From Zelonia costaricensis (Eukaryota > Euglenozoa > Kinetoplastea > Trypanosomatida > Trypanosomatidae), in the NCBI GenBank assembly GCA_030849075.1, contig JASAOO010003544.1, positions 51,691 through 115,690 on the forward strand: DNA of 64,000 nt, read 5' to 3'. Below are positions 11,201-20,717 of the stretch, one piece after another. The notes under the pieces were generated by a model. That model made no database searches. It had not been told where the DNA came from and saw only the letters and a list, made by a program, of their open reading frames with translations. How positions within the stretch are numbered: position 1 is the stretch's first letter; each line of letters opens with the position of its first letter. A program made the position numbers and the translations under genes.

Positions 11201-14200
11201 GGCGCTCGCCGCTGGACACGACGCCGCGCCCGACGCGGACGGGCGGCAGCGGCGGCAGCGCGAGATGGCGCTTGCGCAGCTTTTCCTCAACCTGCGCGAC
11301 TACAAGTTCAAGCCCTTCGGCGTCCAGGACGAGCCGACCCACGCCACGTCCAACTTCGTGGAGCACTACAACCTCGAGAAGAGTCTCAACCTGGAGCCGG
11401 CGAAGGAGGCGGCGGCGGCGAACCGCGACGGCAGCGGCGGCGGCGGGCGGGTGGCGCGGGCGTGGCGCTTCTTGAAGATCGTGGACGGTGTGACGGATGT
11501 GCTCGTGTCGTGCTGCCTGCACGTGCACCCCGACAACGAGCACGTCATTGTGCTGGACCGCTACCTCACCCGCATTCCGGCCGAGCGCTACATCAACGGC
11601 GACTCCGAGAACACCATACTGGCGCAGCTGGGCCACAGCGTAGAGGAGACGGTGGCGCAGCTGCGCTTCTTCGCGCTCACTTCGCCCGGCCAGTCGTCCT
11701 TTCCGCTGCTGCGCCCCGCCGTGCGCACAACCGTCGGCGACCTCCTGCAGATCAGCAAGGAGGCGTCGTCGAAGGACTCGTCGCTGCTGCGCCACCACCA
11801 CTTCCCACTCGACAACGTGAACACTGCCGTTCTGCCGATGCTGGTCGACCGCGTCTGCGGCGCGCTGGCCCACCACGCCCCCACGTGCTTTGTGTACACG
11901 CCGAGCCGGGCCGCGCGTGGCGTGGCGCACGTGCCCAGCTTCTCGTGGAAGTGGATGGAGAGCGTGCAGAACGACGCGGTGGTCGACCAGCTCGAGCTGT
12001 ACGCGACGTGCGGGTACGAGGTGATGGACTCCTCCGAGGCGGTGGCGCCGCTGCCGCCGACGCGCGTCGCGCCGTACGTGGTGCCCGGCGTTCCGATCAC
12101 CTCAGTGACGACAGGCGAGTCGCAGATGTCGCTGCTCGGGGAGTACCAGCTGTGCGAGAACGGCTGCCCGCTGCTCGAGTACCGCATCGTCCTCTCGGTC
12201 TCGCTGACAGACGGGCTGTCGCTTGCGCTCTTCAACCTGCGCGACACCGAGTACATGGTGCGGCTGCTCGGCTACGTGGTGCAGGAGATGGAGGAGAAGT
12301 CGGCACTGCTGGACGACGTGCTGCTGCAGCGCATGGGCTACGCCGTGCCGTCCCTCTTCAACGAGGCCGACCTCGCGCGGCGCTGCTGCGGCGACGACAC
12401 GAACGTCATTCGCGCCAAGCCGCTGTCCATCAACTCCGACGTGTACCGGCGGCGCGTCAACAACGTCCGCTTTCGCCCGCACGCCGACAGCGAGCGCGAT
12501 GAGCCGCTTGTGGTCATTCTCGAAGGACTGTACAACCGGGGTCTCATCGTCAATTACGTCTTTCCCGTCGAGGACGCCATCAAGTGCCTCTTCGACGAGT
12601 GCCCGCAGTACTCGCTGCAGGAGTGCGTCCGCATCCTCGACACCCTGATCGACGCGCGCGTGCTCGTCGATGAGCCGCAGAGCGCACTGAAGCCGCAGAT
12701 GGGCCTCCTCGCCTCGCTGCCGCACAGCGAGCAGCTCCGCTCCGACGCACGTAACTGCCGGCTGAGTGAGGTTGCCGGGGTGCCGGCGGACGCGCTTATC
12801 GCGTGCGGCTACCACCGCCACATCGTCGCCTCCCACATCATCGTCGAGGCGCAGAACGCGCGCTCTGGGGTCGCGGAGGTGCTGGCGAAGTGCGACATGC
12901 TGTGGCGTGCCGGCCCGCAGAACAGCGTCCTGGAGCTGGCCAAGGCCATCGTCACGCTGCAGCTCAAGAGCAAGGAGGTGTTCGGGGCGCGCGTGCCGGA
13001 CTTCTCGCTGCGGCGCGAGCGGTGGCGGCACGAGGACGACGTGCTCGACCCCGTCCTGCCGACACAGACGCAGCAGAACGTGAGCTACGCGCGGCCGGTG
13101 GATGCGTCGCTGCAGCTGTACACCGAGCACCTGCGGCAGCTCTACCCGTCCCTGTGCGTGATTGACCTCGACCCCAACGACCCCCTCACCACGTCGGACG
13201 AGGTGCTGCTGAACCGGCTGCGGTGCCGCTACGGCAAGGTCACGAACGAGGACGGCGGGGTCGTGCTCTTCAGCCCACACCTCCACTACGCCGTCATCCC
13301 GTTTGTTGACCTGCTGCGCTGCGGCGGCTTCTACGAGCGCTACGGCGCCCTGGCCGACGCCCTGGGCGAGGAGGCGCTCGTGGCCCCCATCACGACGAGC
13401 GGGCTGTTCATCATCGAGATTGGCTTCCAGGTGGTGCACTACGCACTGGACTTCTTCGTCATCAACGGCGACGCCGTGCCGCCGGGTTTGACGGCCAAGG
13501 TGGCGGCCGACTTCAAGCAAACGCTTCGCTTCGAGAGTGTCCTGTACGACGCGGCGGTGCGCAGCCTGGCGCAGTGCATGCGGGCCCACTCCGTCGTGCT
13601 GTCGGGGCAGCAGAAGGCCTACACGGCAGTGACAAACCTCGTCAAGTACCACCCCTTCCCGCCGATGCACTGCGGCAACATCGTGGCGGCGTACACCATC
13701 ACGGACCCGCGCGTCATGCGACTCAAAAACTTGACGCCGAGCGGCGCGGCCAACAACGGCGACCTGCACGTCGGTGCCGACGGCGTGCTGTACCTGTCTC
13801 CGCAGAAGCACAACCTTCTGCAGCGCGAGCAGACGAACGAGATGTACACGTACGGCGGCCTCATCATCTGGGAGCGGGCGCAGCTCTTCGTGCTGCTCAC
13901 CAACACGCGGGACGTGAACAAGGCGTCGCGCGAGTCGAACCGCGACCTGTCGTGGCTAGTGCTGCGGGCCAAGAACCTGCTGCTGAACCAGCTGCTGGAC
14001 AGCACACAGCAGGAGCGGCTCGACGTGGCGTGGCGCAAGTTCCTCGCCGGCGTGCCGCACACCGCGGCTGTGGGCCGCGGCGGGGCAGAGCGCGACCTGC
14101 CGAGCTACGACGAGTTCGAGCTGCTGCGTGGGCACTCGCACAAGATTGTGCTGCACTCGTACGTGCCGACGCTGCAGATGATCGTCGAGCCGGCCGAGTG

Positions 14201-14678
14201 GAACGGCGATGGGTGGCGGCTGCGGACGGTGTGTGGGCAGCTCTACCCAGACCACGTCCTGCACATCATGACGCGGCAGCGCGCCAGCCGCGAGGGGGCC
14301 GACGGCTCCGGTGCCTCGGCAGTGGTGCCGCGCCACGGCGCAGCGGCTGGTCCCATCGGCGGCTACGACATCGCGCGCCTCTTCACCCCGCCGTGCGTGA
14401 CGTGCTCGTTCGTGGTGACCTTCGCGCCTGGCAAGGCGGAGGAGAGCGGCTGCTTTCTTGCGATGGAGTGCGCCTCCGACCCGCGCCGCCCCTTTGGCGC
14501 CAGCATCGTTGTCGAGGAGCTCAGCCTCTACTGCAAGCCGGCGCGGATGCCGCAGCAGCACCGCGTCATGACCTTCCTGAGCGACGCGGAGCTGGCGCTC
14601 GTGGAGCGCTTTGTACGGCTTGTGAACAGCGCCGTGTGGTCCAGCATCGTGCCCTGCTCCTCTCAGTTCATGGTGTAG
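5202..14678 (+). CDS. Giant SZT2-like protein (KICSTOR subunit candidate)
   Basis: A single open frame of 3158 residues, close to animal SZT2 (about 3400). Several blocks match the order and pattern of the SZT2 N-terminal third: an opening HYLLFSRADEFGTDDKIDYA; YQAYHLWIAIDYGRDVFSI and IPTVISSLLQVV (about 139-195); a vWA-like strand-helix unit around LVFISNVGTMKSSDT (about 360-390); an ALRFNQGWSVLIDY block followed by RRLLVSGTKALVDHFCKTRW (about 504-590); and FPWSLLNALCFRWVLGCGDA leading to RRLHAGFELIVYY (about 890-945). In animals SZT2 scaffolds KICSTOR, which holds GATOR1 on lysosomes and restrains TORC1 under amino-acid shortage. Acidic and Ala-rich linkers occur near 1330-1350 and 1600-1620. 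No membrane span or catalytic motif was recognised. The assignment rests on pattern comparison from memory; the C-terminal two thirds were not matched. The alternative is an unrelated conserved giant protein. Confidence 0.62.
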   Translation: MTTDASPVNHYLLFSRADEFGTDDKIDYALRHFRIYGSTGNGAAHVPTSLSTELDRRMLVRTLEELKRGVAFGDRALPVTPSTGTTFNTNVSAFSSPEYCTSPQFDGGNDGDASSVFFDGANDLDAKPWDTAGSSQANYWSWPMEALYQAYHLWIAIDYGRDVFSITRNGVLLADRIPTVISSLLQVVESTLHAREQDVLQLRSFVEAAIMDEQTRARVLQQVWNPSVSVSVVLLNVPPEAVRAVPFTRPAPPEEEPPRGDAQRQRARQHPAIVMYPPEHRRFSALETDGSELSRCSVVTLLSHCDARALLSDGGYMDRLRDLLTSYESVYREHSALQVWPQSSLSASLEYLIRAMPESSPECNTLVFISNVGTMKSSDTLTFLESTVRRKNLIVSIVALNRILMFDSPELSPLARFLSSVGGFAVHIDYWLALAAHRLNNEWCRKFEGARCLAQQIFVHLINRFPVAIPGATRRDLLANTMSEPVVLYDGDHDLPDFVIGASMKEVLRATAALRFNQGWSVLIDYRDEASTSHMAARYDHDFHRGTITLHYEMNINRPAVYRRLLVSGTKALVDHFCKTRWADEATSVVGEANGHWLAYLSLLRRQVELWMKAEQALMHLVTAGPRQTPMSAIPDLARLSAGSGVLAEWFNTAAVASVGVFFRSEQLSPLHLVQYTRDAAGTEPLTEAAARACVCAAMARRHRIVGREEDLTFLHTESVQPSRAACGGMASTAHHVFALVQFFPQYETRSVRDFGLAGAFECRVSCVLCDRPTQDSLVRGVLADVEEAVRERNRGTPRRERHLVVRAAQDPENEQALQLVKASLGTRRLRLLSNYTEGSQKDTAEGSGSGSVAVAAPAGLGRSGTPPVVPPSSSRERTATPMGPEPCYCYPMLSFPWSLLNALCFRWVLGCGDAYPYLTEEILSHMVSRRLHAGFELIVYYASSLKAVLVKRIGDHETCSDVCIFDVLESLPSSAPEPASQVSIRRLVTPFKRARSSLWTYTHDIQEDLHIATALFTCRTITTPASGERRLLPRQMRERGFSPFVPRVESLLFALRATYTEYLELRSPPSLGVDGCVRLRDRLLNIVSSVGDRSAVVKARVLQPDYVQRLSSGSDAIDADADVCVSVLSPLRFRTMLCVLILEGDTDDGAGRHVVKVALAALDAAVLEFTMAQQYQRRRAATPIAAVPGDAEEAVAGRAAMPECAADRAVVLSVRHLLTVFTAVFCARELIAFLKQAPAGQAAAAAVAELTDTYASLGTYAVETDVTHLLHLEQWRCQATPTVHWRDRVQAVLTDVLAAQKCCFAAHPTLWLPESAADRAARRKEAAAAAFEEAPEECDDSSSDEPATSAALDDTATEECRDARLDLLPAAVKACVLLPAATRGAGAEEAECRWLAISAGAVEDGASTRTSTLCERTEWVMPQPPAGTRDVATAASTPPDVPDAAARLKLRLFVKTVPAELLELCEDGTFCPPQQAVRRTLRVLFYRFTSEEAPAVVGGGAAVGASIAAGHQIASDGVGVADVDELFMRPTAVAWDRQRCHSAFLGCTVGSSLPQRIERAMTHMVERLKWRVAVYCLRNACRCSSFRQLQARVEAEPDAAAPRTSSTAGTPAAAKRREERARAAAAAPRDAVLSHGVSMKAAELVGNAGLQALLCDVVTPALLSSPRFVRDTFSVEFTQQETNSGRVVPEEAMREVFRRSAHEDWMWVLPTLALSFAVVPNRAHFGERWVVVCATTQPGHPVSDARILVYDAAGTAAALDSVRAYSHHLRAHVCGKVKQISQLHLLKQLRESFHASVELIPPGWGDQFCQSGASASGTGGASGVHGPSLDSYATGSSFYLQGRNVLEIPIYYKLQHQCRKILHRIQGHCSRLELVAIFNRDQCFLVADDVEGDTFHYLRLVFVKDTAHTVSVTSRPPSLTATDRCPQLVVQLFSATPDASVQRPLQRLQDFCYLLAVQELQGHLNYVQHKMISFNDLVFLQNQRLEPIVVNLGTIFDSTALAAGHDAAPDADGRQRRQREMALAQLFLNLRDYKFKPFGVQDEPTHATSNFVEHYNLEKSLNLEPAKEAAAANRDGSGGGGRVARAWRFLKIVDGVTDVLVSCCLHVHPDNEHVIVLDRYLTRIPAERYINGDSENTILAQLGHSVEETVAQLRFFALTSPGQSSFPLLRPAVRTTVGDLLQISKEASSKDSSLLRHHHFPLDNVNTAVLPMLVDRVCGALAHHAPTCFVYTPSRAARGVAHVPSFSWKWMESVQNDAVVDQLELYATCGYEVMDSSEAVAPLPPTRVAPYVVPGVPITSVTTGESQMSLLGEYQLCENGCPLLEYRIVLSVSLTDGLSLALFNLRDTEYMVRLLGYVVQEMEEKSALLDDVLLQRMGYAVPSLFNEADLARRCCGDDTNVIRAKPLSINSDVYRRRVNNVRFRPHADSERDEPLVVILEGLYNRGLIVNYVFPVEDAIKCLFDECPQYSLQECVRILDTLIDARVLVDEPQSALKPQMGLLASLPHSEQLRSDARNCRLSEVAGVPADALIACGYHRHIVASHIIVEAQNARSGVAEVLAKCDMLWRAGPQNSVLELAKAIVTLQLKSKEVFGARVPDFSLRRERWRHEDDVLDPVLPTQTQQNVSYARPVDASLQLYTEHLRQLYPSLCVIDLDPNDPLTTSDEVLLNRLRCRYGKVTNEDGGVVLFSPHLHYAVIPFVDLLRCGGFYERYGALADALGEEALVAPITTSGLFIIEIGFQVVHYALDFFVINGDAVPPGLTAKVAADFKQTLRFESVLYDAAVRSLAQCMRAHSVVLSGQQKAYTAVTNLVKYHPFPPMHCGNIVAAYTITDPRVMRLKNLTPSGAANNGDLHVGADGVLYLSPQKHNLLQREQTNEMYTYGGLIIWERAQLFVLLTNTRDVNKASRESNRDLSWLVLRAKNLLLNQLLDSTQQERLDVAWRKFLAGVPHTAAVGRGGAERDLPSYDEFELLRGHSHKIVLHSYVPTLQMIVEPAEWNGDGWRLRTVCGQLYPDHVLHIMTRQRASREGADGSGASAVVPRHGAAAGPIGGYDIARLFTPPCVTCSFVVTFAPGKAEESGCFLAMECASDPRRPFGASIVVEELSLYCKPARMPQQHRVMTFLSDAELALVERFVRLVNSAVWSSIVPCSSQFMV

Positions 14679-15415
14679 CAGGTGCGCAGCAGGTGTGTAT
14701 GTGGGGCGAGTTGGTGGGTGGGTGGGGGCGAGGAAGGGGGGGGGGCAAGAGCTTGTCTGCCGTGAAGGGGTGACAGCGATGTGTTTGTGTGTGTGTGTGT
14801 GTGCTTGGAGAAGTACGGGGGCGGGAGGCGCGCTGCTTCTCCCTCGCCTCGCGTGGCGCTCCCCGGCCGCTTGCGAGCCGCGTCTATTTCTTGGTGCGTG
14901 TGCGAGCCGCCGTGTGCCGACGGGCTACGCCATTTTCAAGCGATCGCGGAGGAGGAAAGAAGAAAACGCACTCGGTGGACAGGCGACGCTCTCCTGGCAC
15001 GCGCTTGCCGTGTCGCCGCTCCTCTTGTGGCCGGCGCCGCTGCTCTCCCACTCAGGCGGGCGCGACGGGTGCTGCTGAGGTGATGTTGGTCGACCTGAGC
15101 GGGACGCTATCCCGACAGCTGATGCGCGCGCGTGCACCAGCGTTCTCCCTCAACTGCTCCATTGCCGGTTTGCTGCCGTCCGACTGCCCCCCCCCCCCAC
15201 CCCACCCACACCTTGCCCTCGCTCTCCACGTCGCCTCCACATGGTGGGCCCACAAGACACGCAGACAGACCAGGAGAAGCTCGCAGCGTCCAGCCCACCG
15301 CTGCCCGTCCCACCCACCACTCCACACGGTGCATCCCCGACCTCTTTCCCTCCCCTCTTTCTTGCCGCCCACAGAGGGCGCCACCCCAGAGAGACACCGC
15401 CACCACATCGTGTCC
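14679..15415. other. Spacer with TG repeat and acceptor for next gene
   Basis: Holds a G run (about 14737-14745), a TG repeat at about 14782-14803 and a C-rich stretch at 15187-15198. A C/T tract at about 15338-15372 (CCTCTTTCCCTCCCCTCTTT inside it) ends in CACAG with AG at 15373-15374, a likely trans-splice acceptor 41 bases before the next ATG. The open frame reaching back to 14789 is leader sequence, not protein. Confidence 0.55.
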
Positions 15416-16537
15416 ATGAGCTCACCCGACCCCTGCGCAGCGCGACCGCCCGCGGCGCCGTCGGGGTGCAACTCCCCGGGCGCCCCGTCCACAGCGCAGG
15501 CGCTCTCCTCCGACGCCGGCGCCATGACCGCGCCGTGCGAGTCGAGTGCAGAGGGCCGGGCTGTGGGCGACGCTGCACGCATTGCGGCGCTGCTGCGCGG
15601 TGGCAGCGGTGCGGTCGTGCAGTGGCACTGCAAGAGCCGCGACGTGTGCCTCACGCCGGCTGACGCGGTGCTCGGCGCCGGCTGGGTGCCGGCGGCGCGG
15701 CTCTGTGCAACAGGAAAGGCGGATACGATGCAAGTCACGCTGTTGCGCCCGGAGCTGCGCGCGTACGTGGACGGACAGCGGCTGCTGCGGCTCGAGTCTC
15801 CGGTGCGGGTGCGGGCGTGTCAGCGTCTTCGCTTTGGTGCCGACCACCGTGCGTGCGTCGCGAAGCCGTGCGGCAGTCCGCTGCGCCTGACAAACGCCGC
15901 CTCCCCGCCCCCACTCGCAACACCCGAACCGGCGCAGGCGGACTGCCTCGGTGCCACCACCCCGGCACCGGCCGCTGCGCCAACTCCCGTCCCCTTCACG
16001 CCTCTCTCGTCGCACCTGTCTTCGTGCGCGGACGTCCCATTGAAGGTCGAGCTCCTCGATGCCGCGCCCGGGACGGCGACAGCGACGGGCACACCCTCCA
16101 GTCCGGCGGCTGCAGCATCGCTCGGCCGGCCGTCCAGGCGACACCCTCAGAGCGTCGCAGCGCCCCCCACCAACGCCGTGCGTGACATGGCGTTGACTCG
16201 CCCACCAGACGCCGCGTCGGGCAGCACGGATGTGCGGCCCACTGGCGAGAAGTGCACCGTGAGCGCGGCGCTGACGGACCGAACCTCGAGCGACCTCGCT
16301 GTGGAGGCCTCCGCTGCGGGGATGCGGTGCACAGCCGACGTGGTGGACACCGCTGCGGCAGGGGGCGAGCTGGCCGACGCGATGACACGCGCCGTACCAA
16401 CGCCGCCGCCGCCGCCGGGGACGTCGACAGCGGGCAGCTCAAGTGCTTGGTCGCCGAGCGCGTCGGCGCGGGATGCGACGGCGGTGCTGGAGCGGCGCCG
16501 CGACGAGGTGCTGCGCGACATCTTCGGCAACGACGGC

Positions 16538-16568
<31 letters not shown>

Positions 16569-19500
16569 GCCGCACGCCGCAACCGCACTGGACTCTGGGG
16601 ACTGTGGTGGACGTCTGCTCCCCCGACTGGTCTGCCCTCGCGGCGGCGGACGTCGGCGTGGAGGTGGGCCGCCCTTCCGGCCTCTACCAGAGCGTGTGCG
16701 ATAGCACCACCTTCGGCTCCGCCTTGGCCGTCCTCCGCCACCAGCACACCGTCAACGCGGCCAGTGCGGTGCGTTCTGGTCAGCCGCGTCACTCAGCGCG
16801 GCCTCTCGAGGCACGCGGCGCACGCCCCGGCCCCGGCTGCGCTGCGCAAGCACCACCGTCGAGCTGCGGCTTCTCGCTCCACTTCAGCGACCGCACGTCC
16901 ATAGCGGCCGGGCACTGCGGGGCGGCGTCAGTGGGCCGCCGCTCGGCGACGTCGTGGGACGGCGGCGGTGGAGCTTCGGCAGAGCCGGTCAGCGCTGCGG
17001 GCTGCGGCAGGGCGGGCCGCGCCCTGACCTACGTTGCCTTGGTGGCCGCTGCGGCTGCCGACCAGGAGCGGCGGCGCCTGCGGGCAAAGCTGCGGCTGCT
17101 GCCGCGGGTGACTGTGGATCCGCACGTCGTGGAGGCGTTCGGGGCATCGCACCGCTACCGTCCGCTTGCCCGCGTGGTCGAGCCCGAGCCTGCGGCGACC
17201 GCCTCGCCCGGAGCCGCGTTCTCCGTCGGGGCCTCGCGGAGAGGGCCGCTGGTCGGACGCGGCAGTGCAGCCGGCGAGGCAGGTGGGCGGACGAGTTTGT
17301 CGGAGAAGTCCGCTGCGGGCCCGTGGCAGTACCCGCCGGCTGCAGACGAACTCGTCTCGCCGCGGACAGAGGCACTGATGCGCGGCGCGCTGCGGTTGGG
17401 TGGCGAGGCGGGTGGCGCCGTGGCGGATGCGGCCTTTGTGCACTGCGTGCTGCGCCGCAGCTACGACGTCGCAACGGACCGCTTCGCCTACATCGGCTCG
17501 CCCGAGGTGACGGAGCTGCTGCGGACGCGTTTCACCTCCGTGCTCGCGGCTCTGACGGCCCGACTGCGGACCGGCCGACCGGTGCTGCGCGTGTCGTCGC
17601 CCGTGGTGTGTGGCGGCGACCTCCTCGGCAGCTTCGCCGACGCGCTGAAGCTGCTCGGCAGCGCCGCCTTCTTCGACCACTGGTCGGCGCTGCACACGCC
17701 CGTGCTGCTGCTGGGCAACTACGTGGATGTCGGATGGCACAGCGTGGAGGTGTGCATGCTGCTCTGCTCATGGGCCTGCCTGCAGCCGAGCATGGTGCAT
17801 CTCCTGCGCGGCCCACACGAGGACCCGACAGTGAACGGGTGCTACCGACTGCTCGGCAAGCGCTGCCTGCGCTACAAGTGCCGCCAGCGCTTCGGCTCTG
17901 CGCGAGGCGTCGAGCTGTGGTCGCAGCTCAACGCCGTCTTTGCGCAGCTGCCGGTGGCCGCCATCGTCGACAACAGCATCTTCGCCGCGCACGGTGGGGT
18001 GCCGCTGCTCCGATCGGCACCACACGGCGGGGGCGAGGGCAGCGCCTGTGGGCCGAGGCAGCGGCGGGGTGTGTACAGCGGCACCTCAGAGAGCGCTACG
18101 CCAACGGCATCGGCAAGTGCGTCGCCCTCTGCGCACAGCGCGTCGTGGCGGGCGCCACCCGGGGCAGCGGCGGGTGGAAGGTGGCTTGGCATGAGCGATG
18201 GCGACTGGGACGCCGCGGGCTTGCTGCGTGCGGTGCGACGCGGCACGTGGGCGGATGATGCTGCCGGAGGGACTGAGCGCGTCTACACGGCGGCGACGGT
18301 CTCCGTACCAGACAGGCCTCACGGCCAGGAAAGCGCTGAGTGCGACAGCGAGGCACTCACCGAGGCCAGCCCAGCCATCGCTCCCAAGCCATCCCACCCC
18401 GCTCCCACCCGCGGCGCTGCGAAGGGCGCGTCGCAGTCGGCGGAGCGAGCACCCACGGCGAGTCGCGCACGAGATGGCGCCGACGCAGGCACGATAACCA
18501 CCGAGAGCCGGCAAGCCGCACCCTCTGCCGTGCCTCGCGGGACGAGGTTGCCGCTAGTGTCCGAGTCGAGAGACGTCGGCCGACGCAGAAGCCCCTCTTC
18601 TTCTGCAGTCCCCAGCAGCGTCGAGTCCCCTGCACATGCCGAGCCCTCAAAGACGGCGCGGGGCTGTGGTGGCAGCGCCTCCAACCGAAGCGCCTTCGCA
18701 GGGAGCGGGGCGGGGGAGCTGGACGAAGTCGCGTGGGCGTCCATCTCCGCCTCCAACTCGGAGATGCTCGACGAGGAGGTGTGGAGGGGCATGGCTGACC
18801 TCACGCCATCCGAGGCCGACTTCGCGACCCTCCTCGCCGCCACCACCATGCAGGCCCATGCCTTCGCCTCCCTCGCCACCCCCGACAAGGACTACAGATC
18901 TGTGGATGAGGCCAGGGTGCGGCAGCGACAGCAGCGGCTCGTGCGCGAGGTGGTGTGGAACCGCCCCCGCGACGCCGCTGCCGCACTGCTGCCTGTGGAC
19001 GAGCGCGCCCGCGAAACGATCGAGTCCGGAGGTGACCTGTTCGATGTGCCGTGGTGGCGGCCCCGCGCGGTGGCATGCTGCACCGGGGACAAGTGCCGCG
19101 GAGCGCGAGCGCACGGCTGCTGCCACGTGTTTGGGGCGAGCGCACTGCTGCGATTTCTCTGCCGCTTCGGGTTTGCGCTTCTCCTGCGCGGCGCACCAGA
19201 CGACACGGAGGACTTCTGCGGGGCGGCGCTGTGCGAGGAGGGCAGGCTGCTCTCGCTGAGCTCGTGCGCGCGGCAGGGCCGCCGGGTGCGGCAGGCGGCC
19301 GCGTGCGTCGTGGGTCGTGCCACGACGGTGCGCCTCGCAACGTGGGGCTCGCAGGAGCTGGCCGACTCGCTGGGGCAGCTATCCCTGAGCAGCCTGCCCG
19401 GGGTCCGGGAGGCGGAGCAGGAGCGGGCCGACTTCGAGCAGTTCGTGTGCGACACGATGCAGGCGCGCCACCGGGAGCACCGGCTGGTGGGCCTGGACAA

Positions 19501-19606
19501 CCAGTGGAGCGTCGCCTCCGCCTACGAGGCCTTTTGTCATGGGCGCGGCGTGGCCAGCAGCGAGTGCGGAGCAGCCGTGCGCCCACCACAGCGACACCGG
19601 CGGTGA
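15416..19606 (+). CDS. PPP-family phosphatase-like protein with degenerate active site (pseudophosphatase)
   Basis: A 1396-residue protein. The first 700 residues are mostly low complexity, with a polyproline run at about 374-384. A PPP fold follows, with every signature recognisable but altered: GDIHG reads GDLLG (734-738, metal His lost); GDYVDRG reads GNYVDVG (767-773, Asp to Asn and Arg to Val); GNHE reads GPHE (799-802, metal Asn lost, His kept); HGG is intact (859-861); LWSDP reads VWNRP (1180-1184); RAHQ reads RGAP (1258-1261, metal His lost); and the APNYCGEFDNAG element is unrecognisable. About 315 Ser/Ala/Thr-rich residues separate HGG from VWNRP, where PP1 has a few dozen. The start at 15416 is the first ATG after a strong acceptor at 15373-15374; an upstream in-frame Met at 15083 is less likely. 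Loss of at least three metal ligands argues against catalysis, so a binding or scaffold role is inferred. The fold assignment is strong; inactivity is very likely. Confidence 0.8.
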
Positions 19607-20717
19607 TTTTGGAGGCGGTGGTGGACGGGCGACACGGCCCCCGCCACGGTGCTGCGGGCCTCGCTGTCTCCGCGCGGCCCATGCACTCCCCCGTCTTGTT
19701 CTCTTTCGTGTGTCATTTTGGGCGGCGACAAGCACCGTTTGCAGCTTTGAACCCCCTTTTCCTTCCGCATGCTGGATCAACCCACAAAGGCACGCACGCA
19801 CCGCGACGCTGCCCCTTCTGCTACTTCGATGATGTACCCGCTCTCTGCTACGACTGCTGCTGCTGACCCACAACACAAAACTCACTTCTCGGCTCTCTCC
19901 GGCGTGTCTGCGCACAACCCTTCTTGACCGGCCAGTATCGCGGGTGCACCCAAGCGGCGCGAGCGCCGTGCGAGAGTGCGTTCGCCAGCCCTCGATGCAC
20001 CGCGAGTGCCACCACGTGCAGTCGCCAGAGGTCCGGCTGTGTCACGCGCTTCGGCCCAAATCGGATGCCCCCTTTCCCTCAACAGCTGGGTTGTGCAGCG
20101 GTGGGACGCTGTGGAGCGCAGTTCACAGGCTCGACGGAACACCCAGCTCGCCAACTGCTCCGCCTCTCCTCTCTCACTCGTCACCGCCTCGTCCTTTCTC
20201 CGCCCCCCTCCCCCCTCTCCGTGTCTTCTTCCGTCTCGCGCTCCTCACCTCTGCAGTAAACACGTGAAGCGAGTCTCGTGTGCGCCTGCAGCCCCGCCGT
20301 GGCCCAGCCCCCCCGCCCCCCGCCACTCCCGCCTCACCTCCTCACCTTCCCTCCACCTTCCCACCGTCCCACATCACGGGCTGAGATTCGAAGCGGCGGC
20401 ACGCATACGAACGCCCCTCTGCGAGATCAACCGCGGCACGACACCGACTTACAGAGCGGCGCTGCTTCCCCTTCCTTGTTCGCTCTCCTTTCATCGGAAA
20501 GCCAAGACTGCTGCTGCACACTCCCCTAGAACGCTTCACAGCAGCGCCATCTGGACACGCTGACGGAACACGCACAGAGCAGCAACGAGCTGTGTGTGAT
20601 CGCACGAGCGGCGCTGCAGCTTAGAAGGGTGAGACCAGGTCTTTAGTGCACCTCATCTCCCTCCGTTAGAACTCCGCCCCTGCCTCTTCCACTGCACCGC
20701 ACTGCACGTCACGCAGG
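19607..20717. other. Spacer, pyrimidine-rich, no gene
   Basis: C/T-rich throughout, with a long tract at about 20157-20250 ending in CTGCAG (AG 20255-20256) and further AGs at 20668-20669 and 20715-20716 before the dynein start. Any of the three could be the acceptor. No protein-like frame or RNA gene was recognised. Confidence 0.5.

Noticed and set aside
10850..12502. 550-codon + strand frame in a second reading frame
   Set aside because: Overlaps the SZT2-like gene and is Arg/Ala/Pro-rich out-of-frame translation.
12102..13811. 569-codon open frame on the minus strand
   Set aside because: Shadow of the SZT2-like gene caused by strong codon bias; no domain seen.
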